A DNA stretch of 64,000 nt from UBA9926 sp038131595 (GTDB lineage Bacteria; Pseudomonadota; Gammaproteobacteria; Pseudomonadales; Azotimanducaceae). Under the pieces are notes generated by a model. The model was not told the DNA's origin, did no database searches, and saw only the letters and a list, made by a program, of their open reading frames with translations. Shown here piece by piece: positions 15,995 through 25,166 of the stretch. Position 1 is the stretch's first letter. Every line of letters begins with the position of its first letter. Both the position numbers and the translations under genes were made by a program. Where the stretch lies: the NCBI GenBank assembly GCA_038131595.1, contig JAYPPR010000006.1:62001-126000 (forward strand), given 5' to 3'.

Positions 15995-17248
15995 TCAGGG
16001 ATAGGCTTCCATAGCGAGAGGCTCAAATTGCGGCGATTGATATAAGCAGTAATTTTCCCGCGCACGAAACCAACGATTTCTGTCTTTCTCGATCCAACTG
16101 CACAGTGAAGCGATAGAGGTATCGGAGCTGTCTACCCATTCACGGAATCGAGATCCGCCGGTAATGACATCGATGGGCAATCGGCCGCGCTCATATTCGT
16201 ATTCGTGAGAGCGCCAAATACTTGAGCCAAGTTGTCTTCGAATCGAACGAAGTGCGATTGCCATTAGCGTATAAGGCAAGTGCCGCTCTGGCTGGTAGCC
16301 TGGATGCTCAGTGTGAAACTGGAGTCCTGCACAAAGCGTTCCCGCGTGTTTGTGGAAAGTGGGCTCGAAGAAGCATGGTCTGAGCAGGGTGCCGCCCAGG
16401 GCAAATCCGCCATCCGCTCTCAGCGTCTCGATCAAGGTCGCGACATCGAGTCCAGGCGCGCCCAATATCTCGAGCGGCGTCGTCGTTCCTCTGCCCTCGG
16501 ATAAAATGGTCCCCTCAAGGAGCACAGTGCCCGAGAAGAGTCGTGCCATGTTGACGCTCGATGCATTCGGGCTAGGGTTAACCCAAGGCTGAGAGAGTGG
16601 CCAAGCAGACTGATGCCAGGATCCCAGCTCGTACCCCTCCATTTTTTTGACCGTGAGCGAAGCGCCTATCTTGAAGGTATCGTTGAGCCAGCCTGCCATT
16701 TCGCCCAACGTGAGCCCGTGGGCCATGGGTATTTGAGCAGTACCCACGAAGCTCTCTTCTCCGTATTCGAGTGCGAGACCATCTATTTGCCTGCCTGCAG
16801 GGTTCGGTCGGTCGAGCACCCAAATCGGAATGTCGTTCTGTCCGGCAGCCTCTAGCAGGTAGTGGAGCGTCGTTAAAAACGTGTACACCCTGCAGCCGAC
16901 GTCTTGCAGATCAAAGACAATAAGGTCTACATCTCTCAGCATCGCCTCGGTTGGGCGTCGGTGGGCTCCATAGAGGCTGTGCACGGGAATGTTGTACCTG
17001 GGATCGACGAAATCCTCAGTCTCGATCATGTTGTCTTGCTTGTCCCCGCGGGCCCCGTGCTGAGGGCCAAACACGCAGTGCGGGAGGGCGCCGGCTGCAG
17101 CAAGCGCATCCAGGCTGTGGACCAGTTCCGTCGTGACAGAGGCAGGGTGGGCGACAAGCGCGAAACGGTTCCGTTTCAGGGCCTCAAGACTGTCCCCACA
17201 GGATAAAACGGTATCGATGCCAAACTTAAATGCCAAAGTCGGATCCAT
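15995..17248 (-). CDS. DUF1343/NamZ-like exo-beta-N-acetylmuramidase family protein
   Basis: A 417-residue protein of the DUF1343 family, whose Bacillus member NamZ removes terminal N-acetylmuramic acid from peptidoglycan fragments. Seen here: FALVAHPASVT, HCVFGPQHGARGDKQDN, VHSLYGAHRRPT, LIVFDLQDVGCRVYTFLTT and WVLDRPNPAGR, all in family order. No signal peptide is visible, so action on imported muropeptides in the cytoplasm is more likely than at the wall, unless the true start is elsewhere. Its start overlaps the preceding DOMON-like gene by 23 bases, pointing to co-expression. Confidence 0.87.
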   Translation of the reverse strand: MDPTLAFKFGIDTVLSCGDSLEALKRNRFALVAHPASVTTELVHSLDALAAAGALPHCVFGPQHGARGDKQDNMIETEDFVDPRYNIPVHSLYGAHRRPTEAMLRDVDLIVFDLQDVGCRVYTFLTTLHYLLEAAGQNDIPIWVLDRPNPAGRQIDGLALEYGEESFVGTAQIPMAHGLTLGEMAGWLNDTFKIGASLTVKKMEGYELGSWHQSAWPLSQPWVNPSPNASSVNMARLFSGTVLLEGTILSEGRGTTTPLEILGAPGLDVATLIETLRADGGFALGGTLLRPCFFEPTFHKHAGTLCAGLQFHTEHPGYQPERHLPYTLMAIALRSIRRQLGSSIWRSHEYEYERGRLPIDVITGGSRFREWVDSSDTSIASLCSWIEKDRNRWFRARENYCLYQSPQFEPLAMEAYP

Positions 17249-17747
17249 CTCTGAAGTGGTCGCGCAAATGAAAATCAGGTCTTACGCCGTGTGACAGTGC
17301 ATAGTAGAGCATTTCTTTGGGCTGTCGAATGATGGTTGCTGCTTGTAGTTGGGGAGACGCTGGCCAAGCGCCCGCGAGGAACCGCATCTCAAAATTAAAC
17401 TGGTGTTCGCTGAGTGTTTCCTGTCGGTGTGAGAAATCATGTGGTGCCCAGTTCGAATCGAGCTGTCGACCGGAGCGATAATCACTAAACCGAAAGACCT
17501 GCCAGTCGCCCGCAGGACTGAAGTTGAATTCTACATAGCGCTGCTCTGAACCGTTTGCCAGAAAGCACTCAAAGCAGGTGTCCTCCCATAGCCCGGTGAC
17601 TCGGGACCCAATGGCGGTTGGACCCCGAAATGCGTATTCGCCGCTGACACGAAAGGACAAAGATAGGATCTCACCCTTCCTCGCGACATCGAATTCGACG
17701 AAAGGATGATGGTCGGTGTTCGAATAGGGCGTTAACGCCATGCGCAC
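17226..17747 (-). CDS. DOMON-like domain protein
   Basis: A 173-residue protein that fits the bacterial DOMON-like family (beta-rich, carbohydrate- or heme-binding type fold): FVEFDVARKGEILSLSFRVSG, TGLWEDTCFECFLAN, YVEFNFSPAGDWQVFRFSDYR. The last segment resembles substrate-binding beta sandwiches of family-9 carbohydrate-binding modules. No signal peptide. It overlaps the NamZ-like gene downstream on the same strand, suggesting a link with amino-sugar or muropeptide processing; that link is inferred from position only. Confidence 0.7.
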   Translation of the reverse strand: MRMALTPYSNTDHHPFVEFDVARKGEILSLSFRVSGEYAFRGPTAIGSRVTGLWEDTCFECFLANGSEQRYVEFNFSPAGDWQVFRFSDYRSGRQLDSNWAPHDFSHRQETLSEHQFNFEMRFLAGAWPASPQLQAATIIRQPKEMLYYALSHGVRPDFHLRDHFRDGSDFGI

Positions 17748-17814
17748 TTTATTGGCCTTGTTTCATAAAATCTTGGTGTATTCTAGCCGTCATTGATGAG
17801 AGTGAGGCGGTTAA

Positions 17815-19170
17815 ATGGCTAGCTACGACTACGATCTGTTTGTGATAGGGGTTGGTTCCGGAGGCGTACGAGCGGCCAGAATGAGCGCATCCTATGGTGC
17901 GCGGGTTGCGACCGCCGAGGCTGTCCACATGGGCGGTACCTGCGTCAACGTTGGCTGTATACCAAAGAAGCTTTATGTTTATGGCTCGCACTATGCGGAC
18001 GACTTCAATGACGCTAGTGCCTATGGTTGGAGCGCCGCCCCGCCCAAGATGGACTGGCCAGTCCTTAAATCAAACAAGGACAAAGAAATTGCTCGCTTGA
18101 ACGGGATCTATAGTGGGCTGCTGGATAACGCCGGCGTAACCCATTTTGATGGGCGAGCCAGACTGCTGGATGCTCACACGATCGAGATTGGTGAGACTCG
18201 AGTGACTGCCGAAAAAATCCTTGTGGCAACGGGGAGTAAACCGTTTGTTCAGGACATACCCGGTCAAGCGTTCTTATCAACCTCAGATGACGCCTTTGCG
18301 CTTGAGCAGCTACCGAAACGTGTTCTAGTTCTTGGCGGTGGCTACATTGCGGTTGAATTCGCCGGAATATTCGCGGGTCTTGGTGTTGAGACTACCCTTG
18401 CTTATCGTGGTCCTAAGTTGCTTCGAGGGTTCGATGAGGATCTTCGCGACATGATGGGGGCGTCTGTTGTGCATCGGGGCATCATTCCCCGACTAAACGC
18501 CACGCTCGCTCAGGTGTCGCGAACAGATGAGGGTGCGCTACTTGCCACATTTGATGATGGGGCATCAATGGAAGTCGATTTCATTTTGGCGGCGACTGGA
18601 AGGGTTCCCGCGAGCGCGGACTTGGGGCTTGAGGCGCTGGGCGTTGATATGGAAAACAACGGGGCAATTAAAGTCGACGAGTCGTTTAGAACCAGTGTGC
18701 CCAATATCTATGCATTGGGTGATGTGATTGATCGCTACCAGTTGACTCCTGTGGCGATTAAGGAAGCCATGGTGTTTGCGGCCAACGCGTTTGCAGGCGC
18801 CAGTCAGTCAATGAACTATGACTTGATTGCCACCGCGGTATTTTGTCAGCCCAATATTGGCGTGGTGGGCCTCACCGAGCAGCAAGCAAGGGAAATGGGC
18901 CATGAGGTCACCATATTTAAGTCAACCTTTAGGCCGCTCAAGCACACGCTAACCGGTCGCGATGAGAAGAGTCTGATGAAGTTGGTGGTGGACTCGACCA
19001 CCGACCGAGTACTCGGTATTCACATGATGGGGGCTGAGGCTGGCGAGATTATTCAAGGGTTCGCTGCTGCAATGACCGCTGGAATTACCAAAGCGCAGCT
19101 CGATCAAACCGTTGGGATACATCCCACCGCCGCGGAAGAGTTTGTCACGATGCGTGAGCCAGTTGCTTGA
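17815..19170 (+). CDS. gorA: Glutathione-disulfide reductase
   Basis: A 451-residue flavoprotein of the usual length. It has the FAD motif FVIGVGSGGVRAAR (about 10-23), the redox disulfide in GGTCVNVGCIPKKL (about 41-54), the NADPH-binding GGGYIAVEFAGIFAGLG (about 175), the second FAD motif IYALGDV (about 300) and the C-terminal HPTAAEEFVTM with the catalytic His-Glu pair. It keeps glutathione reduced using NADPH. It is transcribed divergently from the DOMON-like gene. The neighbouring thiol genes (FrnE-like, GST) make a local redox theme. Confidence 0.94.
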   Translation: MASYDYDLFVIGVGSGGVRAARMSASYGARVATAEAVHMGGTCVNVGCIPKKLYVYGSHYADDFNDASAYGWSAAPPKMDWPVLKSNKDKEIARLNGIYSGLLDNAGVTHFDGRARLLDAHTIEIGETRVTAEKILVATGSKPFVQDIPGQAFLSTSDDAFALEQLPKRVLVLGGGYIAVEFAGIFAGLGVETTLAYRGPKLLRGFDEDLRDMMGASVVHRGIIPRLNATLAQVSRTDEGALLATFDDGASMEVDFILAATGRVPASADLGLEALGVDMENNGAIKVDESFRTSVPNIYALGDVIDRYQLTPVAIKEAMVFAANAFAGASQSMNYDLIATAVFCQPNIGVVGLTEQQAREMGHEVTIFKSTFRPLKHTLTGRDEKSLMKLVVDSTTDRVLGIHMMGAEAGEIIQGFAAAMTAGITKAQLDQTVGIHPTAAEEFVTMREPVA

Positions 19171-19180
19171 GCAAACTTAA

Positions 19181-20010
19181 GTGAAACAAATGGTGAGGAT
19201 GGGGGTTGATGGATGTCGCGGAGGGTGGCTGATTGCCAAAACGGAAGGCGAGCGAGACGATTTGAGTGCCGTCTCACTCAGTGTGGTACCAACGTTAGCC
19301 CAAGCTTTTTCTTTAAAAGCTTTGAAAGAAAAAGCTTTTAAAGAAAAAGCGCTGAAAGAAAAAGCCTGAAAGAAAAGACCTTGGAAAAAAAAGCTTTCAA
19401 ACAAAAAGCTTTGAAAGAAAAGGCGACACAGCTCGTCTTGATCGATATGCCAAAGGGATTGCTGAGCGACAAGGCTCGTAAGATCGAAGGATTAGCAAGG
19501 CAATTGCTAAAAGGACAGGCCAGCACAGTCTTTAATGTGCCTGTCGTCGATGCGGTTTTTGCTGGCGACTACCAGGACGCCTCAGCCATCAACCACCGAA
19601 TGACGGGGAAAAAACTCTCGAAGCAGGCTTGGTACCTTTGTCCGAAAATTCGAGAACTTGACGAGTTGCTGGCAGAGGAATTTTCACTCAGCGACGAGAT
19701 CTTTGAGTCGCATCCAGAATTGGTATTTCGCCTCATGGCGGGGGTTCAACTGCCAAAAAAGAAGCTTGCCGAAGGCTTAACCGCTCGCTTGACTCTTCTT
19801 GAACGAGCAGGAATGCCAGCAACACAACTGGTCAACAATTTGATAGACCAATATCCTCGCTCTGTCTGCTTCGCAGACGATGCTGTCGACGCGCTGGTGT
19901 TGCTCCTATTGGCCCATAGTCCCAGCGAAGATCTTGATCAAGAAGCCGAGATTGATCGGCGAGGAATACCGATCAATCTAAAGATTCCATTGCGACGTGC
20001 GGTCAAATGA
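19181..20010 (+). pseudogene. DUF429 protein gene interrupted by a frameshift in a coding repeat
   Basis: The N-terminal frame has the DUF429 opening GVDGCRGGWLIAK and runs into repeated KALKE units, ending at TGA 19367-19369. The remaining protein continues in another frame (ATQLVLIDMPKGLLSD, KQAWYLCPKIRELDELL, FESHPELVFRLM, DDAVDALVLLLLA), all typical of the family. Adding one T in the fourth 15-base unit restores a single open frame of about 277 residues. Homologues have no such Lys-rich stretch, so the repeat is an insertion between strand 2 and the conserved IDMP motif. The function of DUF429 is unknown; an RNase H-like fold has been proposed. It follows gorA by about 10 bases. Phase variation, decay or a sequencing error are all possible. 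Confidence 0.7.
19316..19419 (+). repeat. Coding minisatellite, 7 units of 15 bases (KALKE)
   Basis: Units start at 19316, 19331, 19346, 19361, 19375, 19390 and 19405. Most read AAAGCTTTGAAAGAA or a close variant (K-A-L/F-K-E/Q). Unit four (19361-19374) has 14 bases because one T is missing in AAAGCC(T)TGAAAG, which causes the frameshift; unit five is diverged (KTLEK). Confidence 0.95.
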
Positions 20011-20178
20011 CAGCGTGACTTTGGCGCAGCGCGCGGGTATTCAACGGATTATTCCGAATAACTCCAGACTCTGTGAGACGGATGGGCGCTAGAGACGGTC
20101 CAGTGGACATTGATATTCAATTAAAAACAGATCTGCTAGGGTTTGCCGCGTAAGTAAACAACATCGAGGATGCAGTTC

Positions 20179-21846
20179 ATGAGTGGGTTTCAGAGTATCC
20201 TGGAGTTCTTCGACAGTTATCTCCAATCAGCAGTCTATTTTCCTTTCTTGCTTCTAGGTACGGGCATTTTCTTTACGCTTTACCTTGGCTTTCCCCAAAT
20301 TCGATATTTTCGTCACGCTTGGCGAGTGGTTCGAGGTAAGCACGACAATCGGGACGCAGAGGGTGACGCGTCGCACTTTCAAGCGTTGTCGACGGCGATC
20401 TCAGGAACGGTTGGAACGGGGAATATCGGCGGGGTAGGGTTCGCAATCTTCCTTGGCGGGCCAGCTGCACTCTTTTGGATGTGGATGACTGCTTTTTTTG
20501 GCATGACGACCAAGCTCGTAGAAGTCACCCTCAGCCACCGCTACCGCGAGAAAGATGATCAGGGGTTTATCGTCGGTGGGCCAATGTTTGTCATGGAGAA
20601 GGGCCTCAACATGAAATGGTTGGGCATTCTCTTCGCGCTCGCGACAGTGATCAGTAGCTTCGGCAGCGGCAATATGCCGCAGAGCAACAACATCGCTGTG
20701 GGTCTTGAAGACACTTTTGGCATTGAGCCTTGGGTCTCTGGGCTTGTCCTTGCGCTGCTACTGGCGTCGGTGATTCTCGGAGGTGTTAAGCGGATTATCA
20801 AAGTGGCTGAACGCGTTGTGCCCGCGATGGCCATGGTTTACATCATTGCCGGACTCCTGGTGATTGCAGCGAACTACGAAAATATTGCGCCGTCTTTTGC
20901 GAGTGTGTTGTCTGACGCTTTCACAGGGTCGGCAGCTGTAGGAGGGTTCTTAGGGGCTAGTTTCGCTTATGCGTTCAATAAGGGAGTAGGGCGAGGTCTT
21001 TATTCTAATGAGGCGGGTCAAGGTAGCGCGCCCATCGCCCACGCAGCAGCCAAAACCAAAGATTCCGCATCAGAGGGGATGGTGTCCCTCTTGGAGCCCT
21101 TTATCGACACCATCCTCATTTGCACGCTCACGGGTCTCGTCATTTTGTCTTCGGGCGTTTGGGTCGAAAAACACGAGAACACTTTTCAGGAATTTGACAC
21201 CGAAATATTGAGTGGGACTTGGACCGATACTGCAGAGGAAGACCGCAACGAATTATTTCATTACTTAAATGGCGGAACATCGAAGGTATCGAAAATGGGC
21301 GTGGATAGTCCTGTTGAGATCGCTGTCCTCGATGGGAAAATTCAGGAGCCGATCACTGTTTTGCATAACCGTTCCATCGCCGAAGACGTCGAGGTGTTGG
21401 ACGGTGGCTCGCCCTACACAGGGACACTGACAATCGATCGCGGCGCTATCGTTGAAGCCGTAGAGTTAAGGGGCTACTCACTCATTCATTCAGCGTCCTT
21501 GACGGCCGAGGCCTTCACGCGCAGTGCGATGGGCGATCTTGGTCGACCCGTTGTTGCCCTGGTGCTGCTGCTCTTTGCTTTTACGACGGCGGTGGCCTGG
21601 TCCTATTACGGTGATCGTGCGGTGGCCTATTTGTTTGGCACTCGTTGGCTTGTCCCTTATCGGTTGACCTATGTGGTTGGGTTCTTTGTGGCGGCTATCT
21701 CCGACACATCGCTGATCTGGCTAATTGCAGCCATAACGGTTGCCTTAATGACGATCCCCAACCTCATCGCTATTTTGTTGCTCCGTGTCGAGGTCAAAAC
21801 GCTGATCAGTGAATACTGGAATCGAATGCAGAGCTCGAAGGATTAA
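20179..21846 (+). CDS. AGCS-family sodium:alanine/glycine symporter with extra domain
   Basis: A multi-spanning symporter of about 555 residues, roughly 90 longer than typical family members. The AGCS core is clear: STAISGTVGTGNIGGVGFAI, WMWMTAFFGMTTKLVEVTL, FVMEKGLNMKWLG, GRGLYSNEAGQGSAPIAHAAA. The extra length is one soluble block of about 100 residues (near 335-435, from VWVEKHENTFQEFDT to LRGYSLIHSASLTAEAF) between late membrane helices, rich in acidic residues. It should import alanine or glycine with sodium. I prefer the second ATG at 20179, where GAGG is nine bases upstream; the first ATG (20170) touches the GAGG. The PreP-type protease follows 42 bases later. Confidence 0.88.
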   Translation: MSGFQSILEFFDSYLQSAVYFPFLLLGTGIFFTLYLGFPQIRYFRHAWRVVRGKHDNRDAEGDASHFQALSTAISGTVGTGNIGGVGFAIFLGGPAALFWMWMTAFFGMTTKLVEVTLSHRYREKDDQGFIVGGPMFVMEKGLNMKWLGILFALATVISSFGSGNMPQSNNIAVGLEDTFGIEPWVSGLVLALLLASVILGGVKRIIKVAERVVPAMAMVYIIAGLLVIAANYENIAPSFASVLSDAFTGSAAVGGFLGASFAYAFNKGVGRGLYSNEAGQGSAPIAHAAAKTKDSASEGMVSLLEPFIDTILICTLTGLVILSSGVWVEKHENTFQEFDTEILSGTWTDTAEEDRNELFHYLNGGTSKVSKMGVDSPVEIAVLDGKIQEPITVLHNRSIAEDVEVLDGGSPYTGTLTIDRGAIVEAVELRGYSLIHSASLTAEAFTRSAMGDLGRPVVALVLLLFAFTTAVAWSYYGDRAVAYLFGTRWLVPYRLTYVVGFFVAAISDTSLIWLIAAITVALMTIPNLIAILLLRVEVKTLISEYWNRMQSSKD

Positions 21847-21888
21847 TGGTGAGCGTAGCGCCGAGTGACCCCACGAGAGAGCTCCCGC

Positions 21889-24777
21889 ATGAGCCGTTTT
21901 AAAAGGCTCGCAGCAACCCCGATCGACTCATTAGGGGTTACTGTGCATGAATTTGAGCACGAAACGGGGGCGAGCTATCTGCACTTTGAGGCCGATCACC
22001 CCGAGCACGCTTTTTTGGTCGCGTTTCGCACGCTTCCTCAAGATTCAACGGGGGTCGCCCACATTCTTGAACACACGGCGCTGTGCGGGAGCGAGCGCTA
22101 CCCCGTCCGGGATCCGTTCTTCACCATGCTGCGCCGTTCGCTGTCCACCTTCATGAACGCGTTCACCACGAGTGATTACACGGCTTACCCGTTTGCTAGC
22201 ACTAATGAAAAAGACTTCGCAAATCTTTTGTCCGTCTATCTGGATGCTGTGTTCTTCCCAACACTAGACCCGCTGGACTTTGCCCAGGAGGGGCACCGAT
22301 TGGAGTTTGAAACTCCTGATGATTCCAGTAGCCCTCTGGTCTATCGAGGTGTTGTTTTCAACGAAATGAAGGGCGACATGAGTTCAAGTCGCAGCCAGGC
22401 GTGGGAGCGGATTCAACATCATTTATTTAGCGAGTCGACTTATCACTTTAATAGTGGGGGTGATCCTGCCGAAATCCCTAAGCTGAAACATAGCGATCTG
22501 CTCGAGTTTTATCGTCATCACTACCATCCTAGCAATGCCATGTTCATGACTTGGGGTCGAATGGATCCGTCGCACATGATGAAGCAGTTTGAATCATTGG
22601 CATTGGGGCGATTCGAAGCCTCAGGCCGCGTGATCGAGGGCGCTAACGAACCAAGATGGCTGACGCCGAAATCGTTAAACGATGTAATTAGTGGTGAGAA
22701 GAGCGATGACGGTGCGCCTTCAGGACAACTCTACTGTGCTTGGCTTCTTGGGTCCTCCACTGATTTAGAGGGCGTCTTGACCGCGCAGCTAGTCGTGGAC
22801 TTGTTGCTTGATTCGAGTGCATCACCGCTTAGGCGAGCGCTTGATCAATCTGATTTAGGCCATAGCGTGTCGCCGTTGTCAGGGCTCGAGGAAAGCAATC
22901 GTGAGATGAGTTTTCTGTGCGGGCTTGAGATGGCGGATGAGGCAGCGCTCGAATCTTTTGAGACGCTCGTCATGGACTGTTTGGCATCGATCGTGCGGGA
23001 CGGCATATCCATTGAACGAATAGAGGCTGCACTGCATCAGTTGGAGTTGTCTCAGCGGGAGCTTGGTGGTGATGGCATGCCTTACGGCTTGCAGGTGATG
23101 TTCAGTAGCCTATCAGCTGTGGTCCACCGTGGAGATCCGGTCGGCTTGCTGGATTTTGATCGCGCACTCAGCAGCCTTCGAGCCGCACTTGCCCAAAAGG
23201 GGACAAGCTTCGTTAGTGATTGGATTCAAAAAGAGTTGATCGATAATCCGCACCGGCTGTCGCTTAGTCTTGGAATGGACGAGCAGCTTGCTGCAGCAGA
23301 GGCAGCGGCTGAGCGAGAGAAATTAAGCCAGGCGCGGAGCGCAATGACGGAGCGGGATGTTACGCACGTGATTTCTCAATCCGCGGCCCTGAATGAAAGA
23401 CAGCTCAGTCCAGAGAACTTAGCCTGCTTGCCTAAGGTAGGTTTGAGCGATGTCCCTACAGACAAGACCTACCCCCAACCTATGGTGAAGGGCGCGCTCA
23501 CAGGCTACGCAGCGGGATGCAATGGACTGGTTTATGAGCAGTTGTTAGCCCCTTTACCCGCCCTAGATGCAGACGAGTGGTCGACGTTGCCGCTGTTGTC
23601 TCAGCTCTGGGGTGAGCTTGGTGTCGGCGCCAACGATTATTTGGCCAGTCAGGAGCGGCAATTGGCGACCTGCGGGGGAATATCAGCATACAGCGTACTG
23701 CGATCCCTCGAAGAGGATGGCAAGGCTACTGGCTACGCGGTCCTCAGCACCCGAGGCCTCGTGCGCCACCTTCACGATATGTCTTCATTGCTCCTCGAAA
23801 CGTTTCACGAGCTGCGGCTTGACGAGTGGTCACGTATCTCGCAGATCCTTCAGCAGATCAGATCGCGTAAATCGCTTGGGGTCGTTCAGAACGCGCATAG
23901 TCTTGCCATGTTAGCGGCGTGTGGAGCCTGGTCTCGACTGTCTGCAAGGAACCATCAATTGTCTGGCTTGGGTAGCATTGCTCGCTACGACGACTGGTGT
24001 CGCTTGGTTGAGCAGGGCGCGATAGAGCAACTCAGCGCACCGTTAGCACGGTTGCATGGCCGTTTGACCAACGCAAGGCTCAGTGCGTTGGTGGTGAGCG
24101 ACGCATCGGAACTTGATAATGCTATCGCCTCGTTGTCCGAGCGTCATCTGGGTTGGTCCGAAATAAACATGCCAGTGGTGGATATCGAGGAATCACTTCT
24201 CCCCAAGGCCCAGGTGTTTATCACTTCAACGCAAGCAAATTTTTCAGCAGCCTGCTTGCCTTGCGTGAGAGAGCAGCACCCAGATGCGGCGGCACTGATG
24301 ATTCTCGCCCGTGTGCTTTCACAGCAGTACCTGCACCCTGTGCTCCGTGAACAAGGAGGCGCTTATGGCGGCGGCGCTTCCTACGATCAGACCACAGGCC
24401 TGTTCCGGTTTTATTCCTATAGGGATCCAGAGCTTATTAAGACGCTCGATGTTTTTTGTGCAGCAGGCGATTGGATCAACAAGCACCCTGTGACGCATCA
24501 GGAGGTAGAGGAGGCCGTGCTGAGTATTGTGAGCGGTATAGACGCGCCAGGTTCACCAGCAGGCGAGGCGAGGACTGCTCATCATCAGTGGCTTCAAGGT
24601 CGCAGCGAAGAGATGAGACGAGCATTTCGGCGAGCAATCTTAGCGGTCACTCCCAATCAGGTGATGCAAGCCGCCGAGACCTACCTGAACCAAGAAATGT
24701 CAATGGCGGTGGTAACGTCAAAAGAGAATGAATGCTCGCTGCCAAGTGAATTCGTACGTTATACGCTCAAGGCCTAA
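21889..24777 (+). CDS. PreP-type M16C metallopeptidase
   Basis: A protein of about 962 residues, the size of presequence proteases/Cym1-type M16C peptidases. The inverted zinc motif HILEHTALCGSERYPVRDPF (His-x-x-Glu-His) is near residue 60, with the distal Glu expected in the VVFNEMKGDMS segment around 160. The family feature RRSLSTFMNAFTTSDYTAYPF follows. The C-terminal half contains the matching catalytically inactive domains, including EQGGAYGGGASYD with the Arg/Tyr region that binds substrate. It degrades short peptides, probably in the cytoplasm or periplasm; no signal peptide is seen. The ATG at 21889 is preferred; an in-frame GTG at 21865 is also possible. Confidence 0.9.
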   Translation: MSRFKRLAATPIDSLGVTVHEFEHETGASYLHFEADHPEHAFLVAFRTLPQDSTGVAHILEHTALCGSERYPVRDPFFTMLRRSLSTFMNAFTTSDYTAYPFASTNEKDFANLLSVYLDAVFFPTLDPLDFAQEGHRLEFETPDDSSSPLVYRGVVFNEMKGDMSSSRSQAWERIQHHLFSESTYHFNSGGDPAEIPKLKHSDLLEFYRHHYHPSNAMFMTWGRMDPSHMMKQFESLALGRFEASGRVIEGANEPRWLTPKSLNDVISGEKSDDGAPSGQLYCAWLLGSSTDLEGVLTAQLVVDLLLDSSASPLRRALDQSDLGHSVSPLSGLEESNREMSFLCGLEMADEAALESFETLVMDCLASIVRDGISIERIEAALHQLELSQRELGGDGMPYGLQVMFSSLSAVVHRGDPVGLLDFDRALSSLRAALAQKGTSFVSDWIQKELIDNPHRLSLSLGMDEQLAAAEAAAEREKLSQARSAMTERDVTHVISQSAALNERQLSPENLACLPKVGLSDVPTDKTYPQPMVKGALTGYAAGCNGLVYEQLLAPLPALDADEWSTLPLLSQLWGELGVGANDYLASQERQLATCGGISAYSVLRSLEEDGKATGYAVLSTRGLVRHLHDMSSLLLETFHELRLDEWSRISQILQQIRSRKSLGVVQNAHSLAMLAACGAWSRLSARNHQLSGLGSIARYDDWCRLVEQGAIEQLSAPLARLHGRLTNARLSALVVSDASELDNAIASLSERHLGWSEINMPVVDIEESLLPKAQVFITSTQANFSAACLPCVREQHPDAAALMILARVLSQQYLHPVLREQGGAYGGGASYDQTTGLFRFYSYRDPELIKTLDVFCAAGDWINKHPVTHQEVEEAVLSIVSGIDAPGSPAGEARTAHHQWLQGRSEEMRRAFRRAILAVTPNQVMQAAETYLNQEMSMAVVTSKENECSLPSEFVRYTLKA

Positions 24778-25166
24778 CGGAGTGCTTTATGGTCGGCAAA
24801 ACGTTCTCGCATGATGGTGCTGCCTAAACGGCCGTGCGTATTCGCTGCTATGAGGGATGAAGTTGAGTGGCAAAGGGAAGCGATTGATAGGTTGCTTTCG
24901 CCTGCTCATTCGCTCTTGGCGCGGCAGGTTCGAGTGGAATTGGTTGCCGGCGCCGGCTTTGGTGAGTGCAATGCAGCGCAGTGTTAAAGCTTGTACCCAA
25001 TGATGGCGGGTTCCGCCGCCCGGGGACTAGACCTTTGGAACTATTACACGGGGGACCTCACCGCTATTTGAGCCACGGTGTTTTGAATAGAGAAGACGCT
25101 GTTTCGTCAAGGTCGAGGTAGGCTGTACTAAAGTGCAGCATAGGATTAAAAGTAAGAGGATTCAGT
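24778..25166. other. Spacer between the M16 peptidase and dienelactone hydrolase genes
   Basis: Holds one short open frame (24811-24987, 58 codons) that could be a small or remnant gene, a GGCGG-GTT-CCGCC hairpin just after it (near 25004), and otherwise nothing recognisable. A promoter for the dienelactone hydrolase gene is expected near the 3' end but is not clear. Confidence 0.4.
24811..24987 (+). CDS. Short open frame, 58 residues, unrecognised
   Basis: Begins ATG ATG GTG and encodes an amphipathic stretch (VEWQREAIDRLLSPAHS, then LLARQVRVELVAG) ending at TAA. The pattern looks protein-like rather than random, but I know no family, and the ribosome site is poor. It may be the leftover N-terminus of a decayed gene or not a gene at all. 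Confidence 0.2.
   Translation: MMVLPKRPCVFAAMRDEVEWQREAIDRLLSPAHSLLARQVRVELVAGAGFGECNAAQC

Noticed and set aside
19316..19419. Programmed -1 ribosomal frameshift in the DUF429 repeat
   Set aside because: No canonical X-XXY-YYZ slippery heptamer was found in the proper frame just before the TGA, and the missing base falls inside a repeat unit, so deletion is simpler.
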